A stretch of 64,000 nt of DNA from Halomonas sp. (GCF_017515565.1 NZ_JAFWFN010000035.1:1-64000); one strand, 5' to 3'; shown: positions 9,910-19,766, numbered from the stretch's first letter. Made by a program: numbers and translations. Notes: generated by a model from the letters alone, not told the origin.

Positions 9910-12900
9910 ATGGCGACGTCATCAGCCGATATTCTTAAGTCGACGCAACCAGGCGTGATTAGCGGCCATTTGCTTAACGGTGTCAGGGTCAGCAGTGCTA
10001 CTTCACAGCATGCATGGCAGACAATGGCCGACACCCGCGGCGATGTTATGCGTATCGACATACCGGCTGATCCACAGGCGCGAGTGGCGTTCGTGCGCCG
10101 CTGGATGGCGAAAAACCAAAAAGCACTAAAAAATACCGGCATGGCTGCCACGCTCGTTTTACCCCTTATGGCCCAGCAGGCGCTTGCTGACTCCAAAGTG
10201 GCGATTAACGATTTACAAGGCGTCGCCGAAGTCATTCGCATGCCTAACGGCAGCCTGACGCTGCTAATGAATAATGGCTATCGTATCGACCTGGCGGCTG
10301 CGGATGTTGCCCTTGAGGGTGGCCGTGTGGTGGTTGATATCACCGCGCTTATGGAGGCGCTAGGTAATGATAGTGGCCTGCTAGTTCCCCTTAGCCAGCT
10401 TCCCGATGTGCAGTCATGGGAGCTGCTGCCAAACGGTGATGTGCTGATTACCCGCGCGGACGGTAGTCAAATGACGTTGGCGCGTGGTGCAGTGGTACAA
10501 CAAGGGGATTTGCTGCTTATCAGCCCCAGTAGTGCGCTCCAGTACGGCGTGGCAGAAGGCACTGACTTCGGTAACTTACTTTTTGTACCGAGTGCTTCTT
10601 TCAGCCCCGCTGTGTCAGGCACAAGTACGGCAAGTAGTAGCACCCCTGTTAGCTCTTTCGCGGATATTCCACCCTGGTTGTATGTTGGCGGAGGCGCGAT
10701 TGCCCTGGGAGCTGCTGCCGCGGGTGGTGGTGGCGGGGGAGGGGGCGAAACCGGGCCTTCAACGATTAGCGGCTATGTAATTGATGGGTATATCTCGGGT
10801 GCTACCGTTACCCGTGAGTTCGACGCTAACAGTGTGACCACCAATGGCAGCGGGTTTTTCTCCGGCTTGCAGGGCAGCGGTATTCTTACCGCCACTGGCG
10901 GTGTGGATATTTCGACAGGGCTTCCCTTTACAGGTGTGCTGCGAGCACCCGATGGCTCGACAGTCATTACACCACTCACCACCATGATGGTGCAGTTATC
11001 TCAGCAGTTTGGCTTCAATAATAGCGATGCCGAAAGCGTTATAAAAACCGCTTTGGGGCTTGATAGTCGACTTAACCTGTTGACCACTGACCCGCTGGCC
11101 GAAGCATCGGCGAACGTTGACCTGCTAATTGCCGGCGTCAAAGTCGCAAGCCTGTTATCTATGGCGGCAACCGCAGGCATCAGTAGTGCTGATGCACTGT
11201 CACGGTTGGCCTCTGCCTTTAATCAAGCGAGTGAAAACGGCCGCGAATTAACCAATCAGGAAATGGCGGATGCATTAGGCCTTCCTTCAATTGCAGGCCA
11301 AGTGAAGCAGGCGCTTGACGCTATTGATGCGGCGGGCGTCAATTTGGATTTAGACGCTTATCGTGAAGGGGCTAATAATCCACTACGCAGTGCCCAACGT
11401 GATGCTCAAGACCCTAATAGCGAGCTTTCCAATACCCTTGAAGCCCGCGCTGACCTTCCCTATCTCACCCTTCAGCAAGCATTAACGCTGGCGCAGAACG
11501 GTGAGCTGCCTGACCAGTACTTGATTAACCCAGGCCAGCCTTTTGACGCTGGGATGCTTGGCCTTACGGCCGCGGGCAACCAGCTTGGGTTGGTTGAGAT
11601 GATTTTGGCGGGTGATTTTGACGTAGACACTGCGCCAATTGGCCTTGGCAGTGTTTATACATGGTCGATTCGTGCCGATGCCGAAGATGTGCTGGTAAGC
11701 GGTGGCTTAGGCCGACCAGAAGTGGTGGGCGCTCAAAGCGTCACATTAACAAATGCCACCATTCGCCCCGATCAGTTTGCCGACCTTAATACGTTAAATA
11801 ACTTTGTTCTTGGCAACACGGTGGTGCCATACACGTTAGAAGAGGCGTTAGGCACAGCCGACATGCCAGCTAACTATACGCTGGCCCCAGGCGCGCTATT
11901 TAACGCTGGTAATGTAACGGTACGAGAAGCGGCCGAACTCATTAATAATACGCGCCAGCTACTCGATTTAGCACAAAATACCGGTTCAGATGGCCTAACG
12001 CGTCCCATGTTACTTGAGTGGCACATTGTTGATAGTTTGGCGAATATTCTGGCAACGCCCTCTGTTCGCCCGCAAATTAATGAGGCTGAAAGTATTCGGG
12101 TCACTGAAACGATCATCACACCCGCTCAATTTGTGCAGCTAGACGCGCTAGTTAATTTCGTACTCGGCGATACAGAAGTAGATTACACGCTGGCCGAGGC
12201 CCTGGCCGCTGACCCCTTAGCCAGTAACTACATTATTAACCTTGATGAAGTTCTTGATGCAGGCACCGTTACGGTTGCCCAAGCTGAAGGCACCTTTGCG
12301 GATGTGTCTCGCATCTTGGAAGGCGCTAACAACCAGCCACCGCTGACGCTATTTGTCTGGGAAATTCGTGATACGGCTGCCGCTATTATCGCGGATCTAG
12401 ACCAGCCCCACGTGATTGAAGCGAACCAGGTAGCAGTAAGCAATCGAGTGATTAGCTCCGCGCAGTTTGAACAATTGGATACGCTGGAAAACTTCGAGCT
12501 TGGTAACACCATCGTACGCTACACGCTGGAAAATGCGGTAAGTGCTGACTCCATCGCTGCAAACTACGAAATTGATACGGAAACACCCTTTAACGCGGGC
12601 AATGTGAGTGTTGAGGCTGCGCGAACCACGCTGGCTGCCGTTGAAAGCATTTTGGCAGGGGCGCTCAATCCACAAACTCCGAATGCTGACGCACTGTTTA
12701 ATTGGACTGTACTAGATACGGTCGAGGCCATTCTTGAGGCGGGCAATGTTGCCCATTTGCTGCGTGCCGATGCGGTGAATGTGAGTGATGCGCTAATTAC
12801 CCTGGCGCAGTATCAAGCACTGGTTAATCTCGACAGTAACTATGTCCGTTCGGGTGAAACCGTCGAGTACACCTTGTCGGAAGCCATTTCCGCTGAAGAT

Positions 12901-15900
12901 GCAGGCACGCTGCTTGCTAACTACGCCATCAACCTGGACGCCATACTCAACGCAAACGAAGTCACCGTTGCAGAAGCTAGGGAAGCCTATACACAAATTG
13001 ATGGCTTGGTTGGCAACGCTGAAAATAGCAATGAACTGCGTGAGAATCTTCCATTTAGTTGGGTAGTAGTCGACGAAGCGGATAGAGTCATCGCAGATGT
13101 CGAAGAGGATCACGTGACGCTTGCGGATCAAGTGCGTGTTACAGAAACGCTGATCGTTCAGGATCAATACGAAACGCTGGAGGGGCTAGCTAATTTCGAC
13201 CTAGGCACAACGGTGGTTGAATATACGCTTGAAGGTGCGGTTACTACTCAAATTACGCTAGCAAGCAATTATCTGCTGACAAACGACACCTATAATGCGG
13301 GTGATCTTACGGTCAATGCTTCTCGCGTTACGCTGGGTCGTGTTGACGATATAGTGGCTGGCGCTAATAACTCAGCCCAGCTAGATGCGGATACGCTATT
13401 CAATTGGACGGTAGTCGATAGCGTCAATAATGTGCTCAATGCCATTAACGAAGAGCATCTTGCCCGTACTGATCTAGTCAATGTCAATAATCAGCGTATA
13501 ACAATTGAGCAATTCCAGCAGTTGGAAGGCTTGGATAAATATGAACGCTCAAGTGAATGGGTTGAATATACGCTTGAGCAGGCATTTACCGAAAGCGAGG
13601 GTGCGCTAGTAGATCGCTACGCCATCAATGAAGGAGTTCGTTTTAACCCTGAGCCCTTAACCTTTGCTGATGCGGCTGCCAATCTCAATACGGTTCGTGA
13701 GCTAATTGCAAACGCTGAAAATACGGCTGTATTAGGGGATGTGTACCAATGGAGCGTTTTGGACAGCTACGGCAATATACAAGCCCAGCTCGGAGCGGAC
13801 TTGCCCGATGGCTTGCGTCTTGCTTTAGAGGTACAGGTCACTAACCCCACACTGGAGGCTGAGGAGTACGAAACGCTTATAAGTGGCCTAAATAATTTCG
13901 AGTTAGGCGCGACGACCAATGTTACCTACGATGATATTAACGATGCACTGCGCGCTAGGGGGGAGGGCCAATTGGCTCCGAATGGGCGCTTCAGTTTGCT
14001 AGATGAGGCAACGCCATTTGCACCCGGCGAGCTTTCCGTTGCTGATGCATCAGCAGAGCTTGCTAACGTGCGTGCAGTGCTTACCGGCGCCAACGGGCTT
14101 GAGAACAATGATGCAACAGTGCAGGCATTGTTTGATTGGACGGTTACCGATAGCGCCAACAATATTATTCAGGCGATTAATCAAGGCCACGTCACGTTAG
14201 CGGATCGCGTATTGATCACTAACGAAGAGATCACTTTTGGTCAATATCAGTCGCTGATTACATTGGGTAACTATGACTATGCGGCCAACCCCGTTGTTGT
14301 GCGTTACACCATGGAAGAAGCGCTGGCTGTTATTGACGATGAGGGCATTGCGAATTTAGATAGGGATGGTGGTGCCGATAGCGTTGGTTATCGTATAGGC
14401 AGTGAGGTATTCGCTGCTGGCACGTTTACCGTGATGGGGGCAGATACCGTGATGGGGGCAGAAACGCTGGTTGCAAATGCCAATGCGGCTATTTCTGGAG
14501 CTAATGCTCCTCAGGAAACATTGACGGATGTCCTTGAATGGCAAGTGAATGATAGCTCTGTGACTATTCTGGAAACTCGTAATAACGATAATGAGTTTCC
14601 AGAGTACATCTCAAGTGCTACCCAAGTTTCCGTTGACGACGATATTTTGACGTTAGCGGATTACCAACGTCTTAACGTGTTGAGTAACTTTGAACTGGGC
14701 GATACGCCCGTCCGCTTTATATTTACTCAGAATTTGTCGTTGCAAGATATCCAAGGTATTGCAACCAGCTATGAAATAATAGCTAGCACAACTGGGTTGC
14801 CAAACTTTAATCGTAATAGTGTTGCCGACACCGAGCAGCGCTATTTGAAAACCCAAGACATTGTTGATGGCGCTCTCAACAGCAATAATATTACCGTAGA
14901 AGAGCTGCAAACCTGGACTATTACCAGTGCGGAACCAACTGCTTTGTTTAATGCGCGTGGCGAGGCTTGGGTGATTGGTGCAAATAGCATTACGCTTGCG
15001 CTGAATGATGATGAGGTTTTGACGCCAGAACAGTATGAAGCGTTTGTAGCCCTGGAGAATGTCGATTTAGACGACGTCGTTGTTGAATATACGTTGGAGC
15101 AGGCGATCAGCGTAATAGAAGAAGGTGAATTTCTTCCGGCAGGTACAGTTGATCGTCCCGGTGTTTATCAAGTTGAACCTGCTGTGCTTTATAATGCAGG
15201 TACTTTTACGGTAGCGAATGTGAATCAGCTACTCACTGACTTTGCTACCGTTTTGGAAGGTGCGCAAAACAGTGCTGATCTGGACCGCAGCGTGTTGCTA
15301 AGCTGGGTCGTTGAAGATAGTGCTGATAACTTGATTGCTGCCCTGGAACAGGATGCTATTCAAGACGCTAGTCGCGTACGAGTGAATACAGATGAAATTG
15401 GCTATTTAGATTTTGAAGCACTCAGTGTGCTGGATAACTTTGACCAAACCGGTCTGACGGTGTCTTATCCCTTAGGTGAGCTGGTGAGGCGTTTCCTTAG
15501 TGGAGGTGAGATTCCGGACACCTATGCTCTGGACACGAGCGAAGATGCTTTTTTTGAGGCAGGTGCCCTAGATGTACACGCCGCAGAGCGTTTGTTTGAT
15601 ACTGGGACGACGCTGATTAATGGGGCGGTTAACAACGATGTTGAGCTTTCGTCGCTAACTTCCTGGACTGTTCAGGATACCTACGAAAATATCTACACGC
15701 TAAATGTCTCGGGTAACGGCGGGGTTCCTGCATCTTTTCTTATTGATGATGCGGCTAGCATAGTAGTAATTGACGACCCGCTTGACGATGACGATGAACA
15801 AGATCTTAATGTCGCCTTTACTGTAAATGGCTATACGCCCCAGCCTGGCGCTGAGCCGGGAGGCAGTGTTGCTCAGCTATCCAAAACGTTTACAGTAGAT

Positions 15901-16356
15901 GGCCAGCCAGGTGGTGATGTTGATCTAATTACCGATTTCCGCGTCGGTAATGCCGCTGGATTCGACGAGTTATTTGTTGACCTAACGGCAGATGAAGTGA
16001 AATCGCTACGGGGCTATCCTGACGAGAACGATGGAAGTGCTTGGGAAAACTTTAAAATTTATAAAGAGAGTACTGATAACTTTAGCTCGCTAGACAGTGA
16101 TGGTGACATTGCCTTTGCTGTCTTTACCACCGCAAGCTTCGAAGGAGATTGGTTAAACGACTTAACGTGGCTCGATAATGGTGAGATCGTTTTCCTGTTA
16201 GCAGGTGCTGGTGACGAAAGTGACGATGCCTGGCTTAAGCGCGTTGAGGGTGTTGAGGGCAGCGAGGCTGATTACGAGCGTCTAGCCACTTTTGAAAACC
16301 TGGATCTCAACAACTTCCTCGAAGAGAACTGGAATACCAACTACACCTTTACCTGA
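9910..16356 (+). CDS. Giant repeat-containing putative exported surface protein (~2,148 aa)
   Basis: I do not recognise a named gene. The N-terminal ~100 residues are polar and end in a hydrophobic, signal-like segment (MAATLVLPLMAQQALA before DS). A ~130-residue region with VAEVIRMPNGSLTLLMNNGY follows, then a Ser/Thr linker, a hydrophobic stretch (PPWLYVGGGAIALGAAAA) and eight glycines, an arrangement reminiscent of N-terminal parts of Bap-type adhesins. After an ISGYVIDGYISGATV module come ~12 diverged repeats (residues ~520-1955). The C-terminal ~180 residues contain VDLITDFRVG and FDELFVDLT, reminiscent of type I secretion targets. The protein is very acidic and almost cysteine-free. ATG 9910 has GTGGAG 9 nt upstream; GTG 9895 and ATG 9901 are in-frame alternatives. 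No secretion genes adjoin it. A hairpin GGCGC-ATA-GCGCC (9871-9883) precedes it. Confidence 0.7.
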   Translation: MATSSADILKSTQPGVISGHLLNGVRVSSATSQHAWQTMADTRGDVMRIDIPADPQARVAFVRRWMAKNQKALKNTGMAATLVLPLMAQQALADSKVAINDLQGVAEVIRMPNGSLTLLMNNGYRIDLAAADVALEGGRVVVDITALMEALGNDSGLLVPLSQLPDVQSWELLPNGDVLITRADGSQMTLARGAVVQQGDLLLISPSSALQYGVAEGTDFGNLLFVPSASFSPAVSGTSTASSSTPVSSFADIPPWLYVGGGAIALGAAAAGGGGGGGGETGPSTISGYVIDGYISGATVTREFDANSVTTNGSGFFSGLQGSGILTATGGVDISTGLPFTGVLRAPDGSTVITPLTTMMVQLSQQFGFNNSDAESVIKTALGLDSRLNLLTTDPLAEASANVDLLIAGVKVASLLSMAATAGISSADALSRLASAFNQASENGRELTNQEMADALGLPSIAGQVKQALDAIDAAGVNLDLDAYREGANNPLRSAQRDAQDPNSELSNTLEARADLPYLTLQQALTLAQNGELPDQYLINPGQPFDAGMLGLTAAGNQLGLVEMILAGDFDVDTAPIGLGSVYTWSIRADAEDVLVSGGLGRPEVVGAQSVTLTNATIRPDQFADLNTLNNFVLGNTVVPYTLEEALGTADMPANYTLAPGALFNAGNVTVREAAELINNTRQLLDLAQNTGSDGLTRPMLLEWHIVDSLANILATPSVRPQINEAESIRVTETIITPAQFVQLDALVNFVLGDTEVDYTLAEALAADPLASNYIINLDEVLDAGTVTVAQAEGTFADVSRILEGANNQPPLTLFVWEIRDTAAAIIADLDQPHVIEANQVAVSNRVISSAQFEQLDTLENFELGNTIVRYTLENAVSADSIAANYEIDTETPFNAGNVSVEAARTTLAAVESILAGALNPQTPNADALFNWTVLDTVEAILEAGNVAHLLRADAVNVSDALITLAQYQALVNLDSNYVRSGETVEYTLSEAISAEDAGTLLANYAINLDAILNANEVTVAEAREAYTQIDGLVGNAENSNELRENLPFSWVVVDEADRVIADVEEDHVTLADQVRVTETLIVQDQYETLEGLANFDLGTTVVEYTLEGAVTTQITLASNYLLTNDTYNAGDLTVNASRVTLGRVDDIVAGANNSAQLDADTLFNWTVVDSVNNVLNAINEEHLARTDLVNVNNQRITIEQFQQLEGLDKYERSSEWVEYTLEQAFTESEGALVDRYAINEGVRFNPEPLTFADAAANLNTVRELIANAENTAVLGDVYQWSVLDSYGNIQAQLGADLPDGLRLALEVQVTNPTLEAEEYETLISGLNNFELGATTNVTYDDINDALRARGEGQLAPNGRFSLLDEATPFAPGELSVADASAELANVRAVLTGANGLENNDATVQALFDWTVTDSANNIIQAINQGHVTLADRVLITNEEITFGQYQSLITLGNYDYAANPVVVRYTMEEALAVIDDEGIANLDRDGGADSVGYRIGSEVFAAGTFTVMGADTVMGAETLVANANAAISGANAPQETLTDVLEWQVNDSSVTILETRNNDNEFPEYISSATQVSVDDDILTLADYQRLNVLSNFELGDTPVRFIFTQNLSLQDIQGIATSYEIIASTTGLPNFNRNSVADTEQRYLKTQDIVDGALNSNNITVEELQTWTITSAEPTALFNARGEAWVIGANSITLALNDDEVLTPEQYEAFVALENVDLDDVVVEYTLEQAISVIEEGEFLPAGTVDRPGVYQVEPAVLYNAGTFTVANVNQLLTDFATVLEGAQNSADLDRSVLLSWVVEDSADNLIAALEQDAIQDASRVRVNTDEIGYLDFEALSVLDNFDQTGLTVSYPLGELVRRFLSGGEIPDTYALDTSEDAFFEAGALDVHAAERLFDTGTTLINGAVNNDVELSSLTSWTVQDTYENIYTLNVSGNGGVPASFLIDDAASIVVIDDPLDDDDEQDLNVAFTVNGYTPQPGAEPGGSVAQLSKTFTVDGQPGGDVDLITDFRVGNAAGFDELFVDLTADEVKSLRGYPDENDGSAWENFKIYKESTDNFSSLDSDGDIAFAVFTTASFEGDWLNDLTWLDNGEIVFLLAGAGDESDDAWLKRVEGVEGSEADYERLATFENLDLNNFLEENWNTNYTFT
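11460..15780 (+). repeat. Twelve diverged in-frame protein repeats of ~112-137 residues
   Basis: Each unit runs YTLEEA ... NY.I ... FNAG.(V/L)TV ... N ... LF.W.V.DS ... HV..AD.V.V....I...QY..L..L.NFELG.T.V and back to YTLE. Unit starts are near nt 11466, 11829, 12184, 12520, 12870, 13223, 13568, 13927, 14306, 14718, 15088 and 15466, a period of 336-412 nt. Protein similarity is clear but DNA identity is low, so the array is old. Units 1 and 7-12 are the most diverged. Confidence 0.9.
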
Positions 16357-16446
16357 CCATTTAGGGCGGCTCCGGCCGCCCTAGCGGGTGCCTTGCTGCG
16401 CTCGTTACACCGCACTACGTGATTGTTGTTTCATTACCCAACTGGG

Positions 16447-16487
16447 CATCAAGCGTTTACTGGGCGTTAACGCTTGATGGTCTTTTT
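16447..16487 (+). terminator. Rho-independent terminator after the giant gene
   Basis: CATCAAGCGTT pairs with AACGCTTGATG (11 bp) and is followed by GTCTTTTTT. A second GC-rich hairpin (AGGGCGGC/GCCGCCCT, 16363-16382) sits right after the stop codon without a T-run. Confidence 0.87.
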
Positions 16488-16544
16488 TGATTCAGCCGTT
16501 CTATAGTTCAATGATCCCTCTTGCACCCATTCAACGGTACATCC

Positions 16545-17312
16545 ATGGCCCAGTTTGAGATGCATAGCCGCAATTTGGCCCCAGAACAGGTGGCGCACTC
16601 CCACGATTTTCACCAATTAATCTTGGCGACGTGTGGCGTAACCGAACTTGCCATGGAAGGCCAAGGGGAGCGCGTGACTGCTCGCCGAGGCTGTTTGATC
16701 CCCTCATCGCGCCATCACGAGTATCAGGGCGATGGCAGTAACCGAACGCTGGTGCTGGATATTCCCGTGCAGCACTTAGCCACGCTGGAAAAGGGCAGTG
16801 AGATTGAGCGCTTATTCGATAAGCCGCGATTCTTTACCGTTCCGCCCGCCTTAAATCAGCTCACCCATGCGCTGGCTCATCAGCTTGATCAGTGCCCGGC
16901 ACTGCAAAATGAAATCGCTGTGCTATTGCTGCGGGCGCTCTATATGTACCTGCAGGATGCGCCAAAACAGACGGCTGACCAGCTTGGGGTGCGGTGTATC
17001 AGCGAGCGTCTCGATCTCGAGCGTTTAGATGCTTGGTTAGATCAGCATTTGGCAGATGACGTGCGCGTTGAGCAGTTGGCGGCCCTGTGTGCCTTAAGCC
17101 CCGGGCATTTTCATAGCTGCTTTCGTGAGTTAACCGGGGTGACGCCTCTGGCCTATGTTCAGCGTAGGCGCCTAGAACATGCACGAACGCTGGTTCGCCA
17201 CAGTACGCTGAGCCTGGGGCATATTGCCATGCTGGTGGGTTTTCGCGATCAAGGTAGCTTCTCCCGCGCCTATCGGCGCTACTTTGAAATCGCCCCCTCT
17301 TCTGATAGATAA
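16545..17312 (+). CDS. AraC-family transcriptional regulator
   Basis: A 255-residue regulator with an N-terminal cupin-like sensor domain (HSHDFHQLILATCGVTELAM, then PSSRHHEYQGDG) and a C-terminal double helix-turn-helix (VEQLAALCALSPGHFHSCFR; LGHIAMLVGFRDQGSFSRAYRRYF). I use ATG 16545 (MAQFEMHSRN); a TTG at 16521 would add eight residues. It stands alone upstream of the ornithine-cyclodeaminase-family gene and may control it, but that rests on position only. Confidence 0.88.
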   Translation: MAQFEMHSRNLAPEQVAHSHDFHQLILATCGVTELAMEGQGERVTARRGCLIPSSRHHEYQGDGSNRTLVLDIPVQHLATLEKGSEIERLFDKPRFFTVPPALNQLTHALAHQLDQCPALQNEIAVLLLRALYMYLQDAPKQTADQLGVRCISERLDLERLDAWLDQHLADDVRVEQLAALCALSPGHFHSCFRELTGVTPLAYVQRRRLEHARTLVRHSTLSLGHIAMLVGFRDQGSFSRAYRRYFEIAPSSDR

Positions 17313-17455
17313 GCTTTGTTGCTAATACTTTTCCTTAATAAACGTGCTTGGTGCGTTTCAGCATTTGCGGGCAAATTTTTCAGAGTTTCGGGCAAGCGCG
17401 CGGCACTCCATCGTCGTAGTCTCCAACATCTGCTACTACGATTGGAGATCTCGCA

Positions 17456-17563
17456 ATGGCCGCAATGTATCCAGATCATGACTACTTCCAAGTGGTGATG
17501 GCAAACAACGCATTGAGAAGTCGGCCCAGCAGGGTAAAACGACACAGTGGGAGGGCTAAGTGA
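17456..17563 (+). CDS. Small leader ORF, 35 aa, coupled to the downstream cyclodeaminase-family gene
   Basis: ATG 17456 has GGAG 8 nt upstream. The frame runs 35 codons (MAAMYPDHDYFQVVMANN...) to a TGA whose last base is the A of the next gene's ATG (TGATG), so ribosomes ending here could restart on the next gene. I recognise no family. The basic second half (RSRPSRVKRHSGRAK) is low in complexity. It could be a regulatory leader or a remnant of a longer gene. Confidence 0.45.
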   Translation: MAAMYPDHDYFQVVMANNALRSRPSRVKRHSGRAK

Positions 17564-18513
17564 TGCGGGTTGTTTCCTCTTCAGATGTCGCACGTTACCT
17601 TAGTTGGAAAGGCGTGATTAGCCGGTTACATCATACTTTTGTGAATGGTGTTGAATCTCCGCCGCGTCACCACCACGCCATGCATCGGCCCGATGGTGAA
17701 GCCACTATGCTGCTGATGCCTGCCTGGGAGTCGGCGGGCTATATTGGCGTGAAAATGGTAAACGTCTTCCCGCAAAATGCCGATTACGGTATTCCTGCTA
17801 TCTCTGGGCTTTATCTGCTTAGCGAAGGACAGCACGGTCAGCCCCTGGCCTGTATCGATGGCAGTGAGTTAACCCGCCGACGCACAGCAGCAGCCTCTGC
17901 GCTGGCCGCCCAAGCGTTGGCCATTGAGTCGGCAGAAACACTGTTGGTGGTGGGTACGGGCAAACTGGCACCTATGGTGATTGAAGCCCACGCCAGCGTT
18001 CGCCCCATCAAACGTGTGCTGATTTGGGGGCGTAATCGGAGCAAAGCAGCGGCAATCGCCTACGAGTACGCTGATCGCTTTGAAACTCACGTAGTGGAAG
18101 AGTTGGCCGCCGCTGTAGGAGAGGCTGACATTGTGAGTTGTGTCACGCTATCCACCCAACCGCTGATTAAAGGCGAATGGCTAACACCGGGCACGCACCT
18201 GGATTTAATTGGCGCGTTTCGCCCCCAAATGCGTGAAACCGACGCAGAGTGCTTACGCCGTGCCGAGGTGTTTGTGGATACCTACGCCGGGGCCAAAGGC
18301 GAAGCAGGGGATATTCTGCAAGCTATAGAGGAAGGCGCTTTCCACTTTGATGGCATTCAAGCCGAGCTTGCAGAGGTGTTGTCAGGTGCTAAGCCGGGGC
18401 GTTCGGATAAAGAGGCCATCACGCTGTTTAAATCGGTAGGCGCCTCCTTGGAGGATTTAGCCGCTGCGATTGAGCTATGGGAAACACTTACTTCTCACCG
18501 TGTTGAGGGCTGA
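17563..18513 (+). CDS. Ornithine cyclodeaminase/mu-crystallin family protein
   Basis: A 316-residue NAD(P)-dependent enzyme with the family features: substrate-site RLHHTFVNG and GYIGVKMVNVFP, DGSELTRRRTAAASALAA, and a Rossmann glycine loop LLVVGTGKLAP (residues ~125-136). Members include ornithine cyclodeaminase, delta1-pyrroline-2-carboxylate reductase and alanine dehydrogenase-like enzymes; the substrate cannot be decided here. ATG 17563 overlaps the stop of the 35-codon ORF; a GTG one codon earlier is the alternative. Its 3' end overlaps the convergent aminotransferase gene by 19 bp, and an AraC regulator is upstream, suggesting an amino-acid catabolic locus. Confidence 0.88.
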   Translation: MRVVSSSDVARYLSWKGVISRLHHTFVNGVESPPRHHHAMHRPDGEATMLLMPAWESAGYIGVKMVNVFPQNADYGIPAISGLYLLSEGQHGQPLACIDGSELTRRRTAAASALAAQALAIESAETLLVVGTGKLAPMVIEAHASVRPIKRVLIWGRNRSKAAAIAYEYADRFETHVVEELAAAVGEADIVSCVTLSTQPLIKGEWLTPGTHLDLIGAFRPQMRETDAECLRRAEVFVDTYAGAKGEAGDILQAIEEGAFHFDGIQAELAEVLSGAKPGRSDKEAITLFKSVGASLEDLAAAIELWETLTSHRVEG

Positions 18514-19607
18514 AGCGCCTTTTCCAGCGCGGCTAACTTACCTGGTTCCAGTGCTTCTTCCACCGCCGTGATGCGGATTACATTCGCCAACTCAGGGTGC
18601 GCTAAACGTGCGACCAGCACACCCTCTGCCAGTAGCTCCTGATGTACCGCGGTGGCGAGTTCTACGCTGGGAAGCCGGATGCCGATAAAGTTGGTGGCGC
18701 TGGGCAATACATCTGCCCCCAGACCGATAAAGTGCAAGGCCAGCTGTTCGCGGCGTGCTTTGACATCCGCGATATGCTGGCGCACTTCCTCAGGGTGGTC
18801 GAGCACCACTTCGGCCGCGGCTTGGGTGAAGGAGGAAACCGCGTAGTGAATACGCACCTTCATCATCATTGCCAGCACGGTAGGCTCGGCAATTGCATAG
18901 CCAATGCGTAGCCCGGCCAAACCGTGTGCTTTGGATAGCGTACGCAGGCGAATCACCCCCGGAAGCGCCTTGCTAGCAAAGTCGCTATCCGCATCGTCGC
19001 GAAAATCCCCGTAGGCCTCGTCTAATAGCAGCCAGCAAGTTTCGGGCAGTTCTTCGCGCAACTTGAGAATCGCACTGTCGCTATGCAGATGGCCGCTGGG
19101 GTTGTCCGGGTTGGCTAGATAAACCAACCGAGCATCTTCTTGATGGGCGGCCGCTGCCAGTGCTTCTAGATTGGGAGCGAGTACGCCAGGCGCTTCATGG
19201 TAACTTGGCTCAATCAAGCGGCAGCCCTGGCCTTGGGCAAAATAACCAAAGGTTGGGTAGGTGCCCGCGGTGCTAACTACGGTTTCACCCGCTTTGCAGG
19301 TGGTGCGCAGTGCCAGGGCAATCAGGCTATCGGCACCGGCATCTACCAGTAGGTGCTCAAGCGGAATGTTCTGCAGCGCGCTCAAACGCTGCCGCACCCC
19401 CAGCGCCTCGGCATCGCCATAGCAGTAAACGTGCTGCGCCACCGCATCCCCAAAGTGCTCGCGCAGGGCGCGATGGGGCATATCCAATCCTTCGTTAGAG
19501 CCCAGTCGATGAGGAATCTCCCGGCCAATTCGGCGCTCCAAGACTTTAATGCCAGGAAAAGGGTTAACAGGGCCTTCGCCAGTGAGGTGGTCGGGATAGC
19601 GGGGCAT
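18495..19607 (-). CDS. PLP-dependent aminotransferase, histidinol-phosphate-aminotransferase-like
   Basis: A 370-residue fold-type I aminotransferase. It has the HisC-like N-terminal RLGSNEGLDMPH, the substrate/PLP segment VYLANPDNPSGH, DEAYGDF with the PLP-pyridine aspartate, and the Schiff-base lysine in RTLSKAHGLAGLRIGY. A real hisC would normally sit with his genes, so this is more likely a paralogue used in amino-acid catabolism. ATG 19607 has GGAG close upstream. It is convergent with the cyclodeaminase-family gene. Confidence 0.88.
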   Translation of the reverse strand: MPRYPDHLTGEGPVNPFPGIKVLERRIGREIPHRLGSNEGLDMPHRALREHFGDAVAQHVYCYGDAEALGVRQRLSALQNIPLEHLLVDAGADSLIALALRTTCKAGETVVSTAGTYPTFGYFAQGQGCRLIEPSYHEAPGVLAPNLEALAAAAHQEDARLVYLANPDNPSGHLHSDSAILKLREELPETCWLLLDEAYGDFRDDADSDFASKALPGVIRLRTLSKAHGLAGLRIGYAIAEPTVLAMMMKVRIHYAVSSFTQAAAEVVLDHPEEVRQHIADVKARREQLALHFIGLGADVLPSATNFIGIRLPSVELATAVHQELLAEGVLVARLAHPELANVIRITAVEEALEPGKLAALEKALQPSTR

Positions 19608-19713
19608 AATGTCTCCAAATCAGATTGCGTAAACGGTAGCCTAACACTGCAATGACAATACCCGTCCAAGGATACAGCATGGCGCCAACCCGCTGTGCAG
19701 CCTGTCGCACCAT

Positions 19714-19740
19714 TAAAAAAGCCGCCCATTGAGAGCGGCC
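19714..19740 (-). terminator. Rho-independent terminator of the dctPQM operon
   Basis: On the minus strand GCCGCTC pairs with GGGCGGC around a short loop and is followed by six T. It lies ~27 bp past the dctM stop codon. Confidence 0.85.
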
Positions 19741-19766
19741 AAACACTACTTTTTTACATCATTCAC

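Noticed and set aside
9549..16490. tRNA-Leu as an attachment site for an island carrying the giant repeat gene
   Set aside because: I found no repeat of the tRNA 3' end downstream and no integrase; the gene is simply adjacent.
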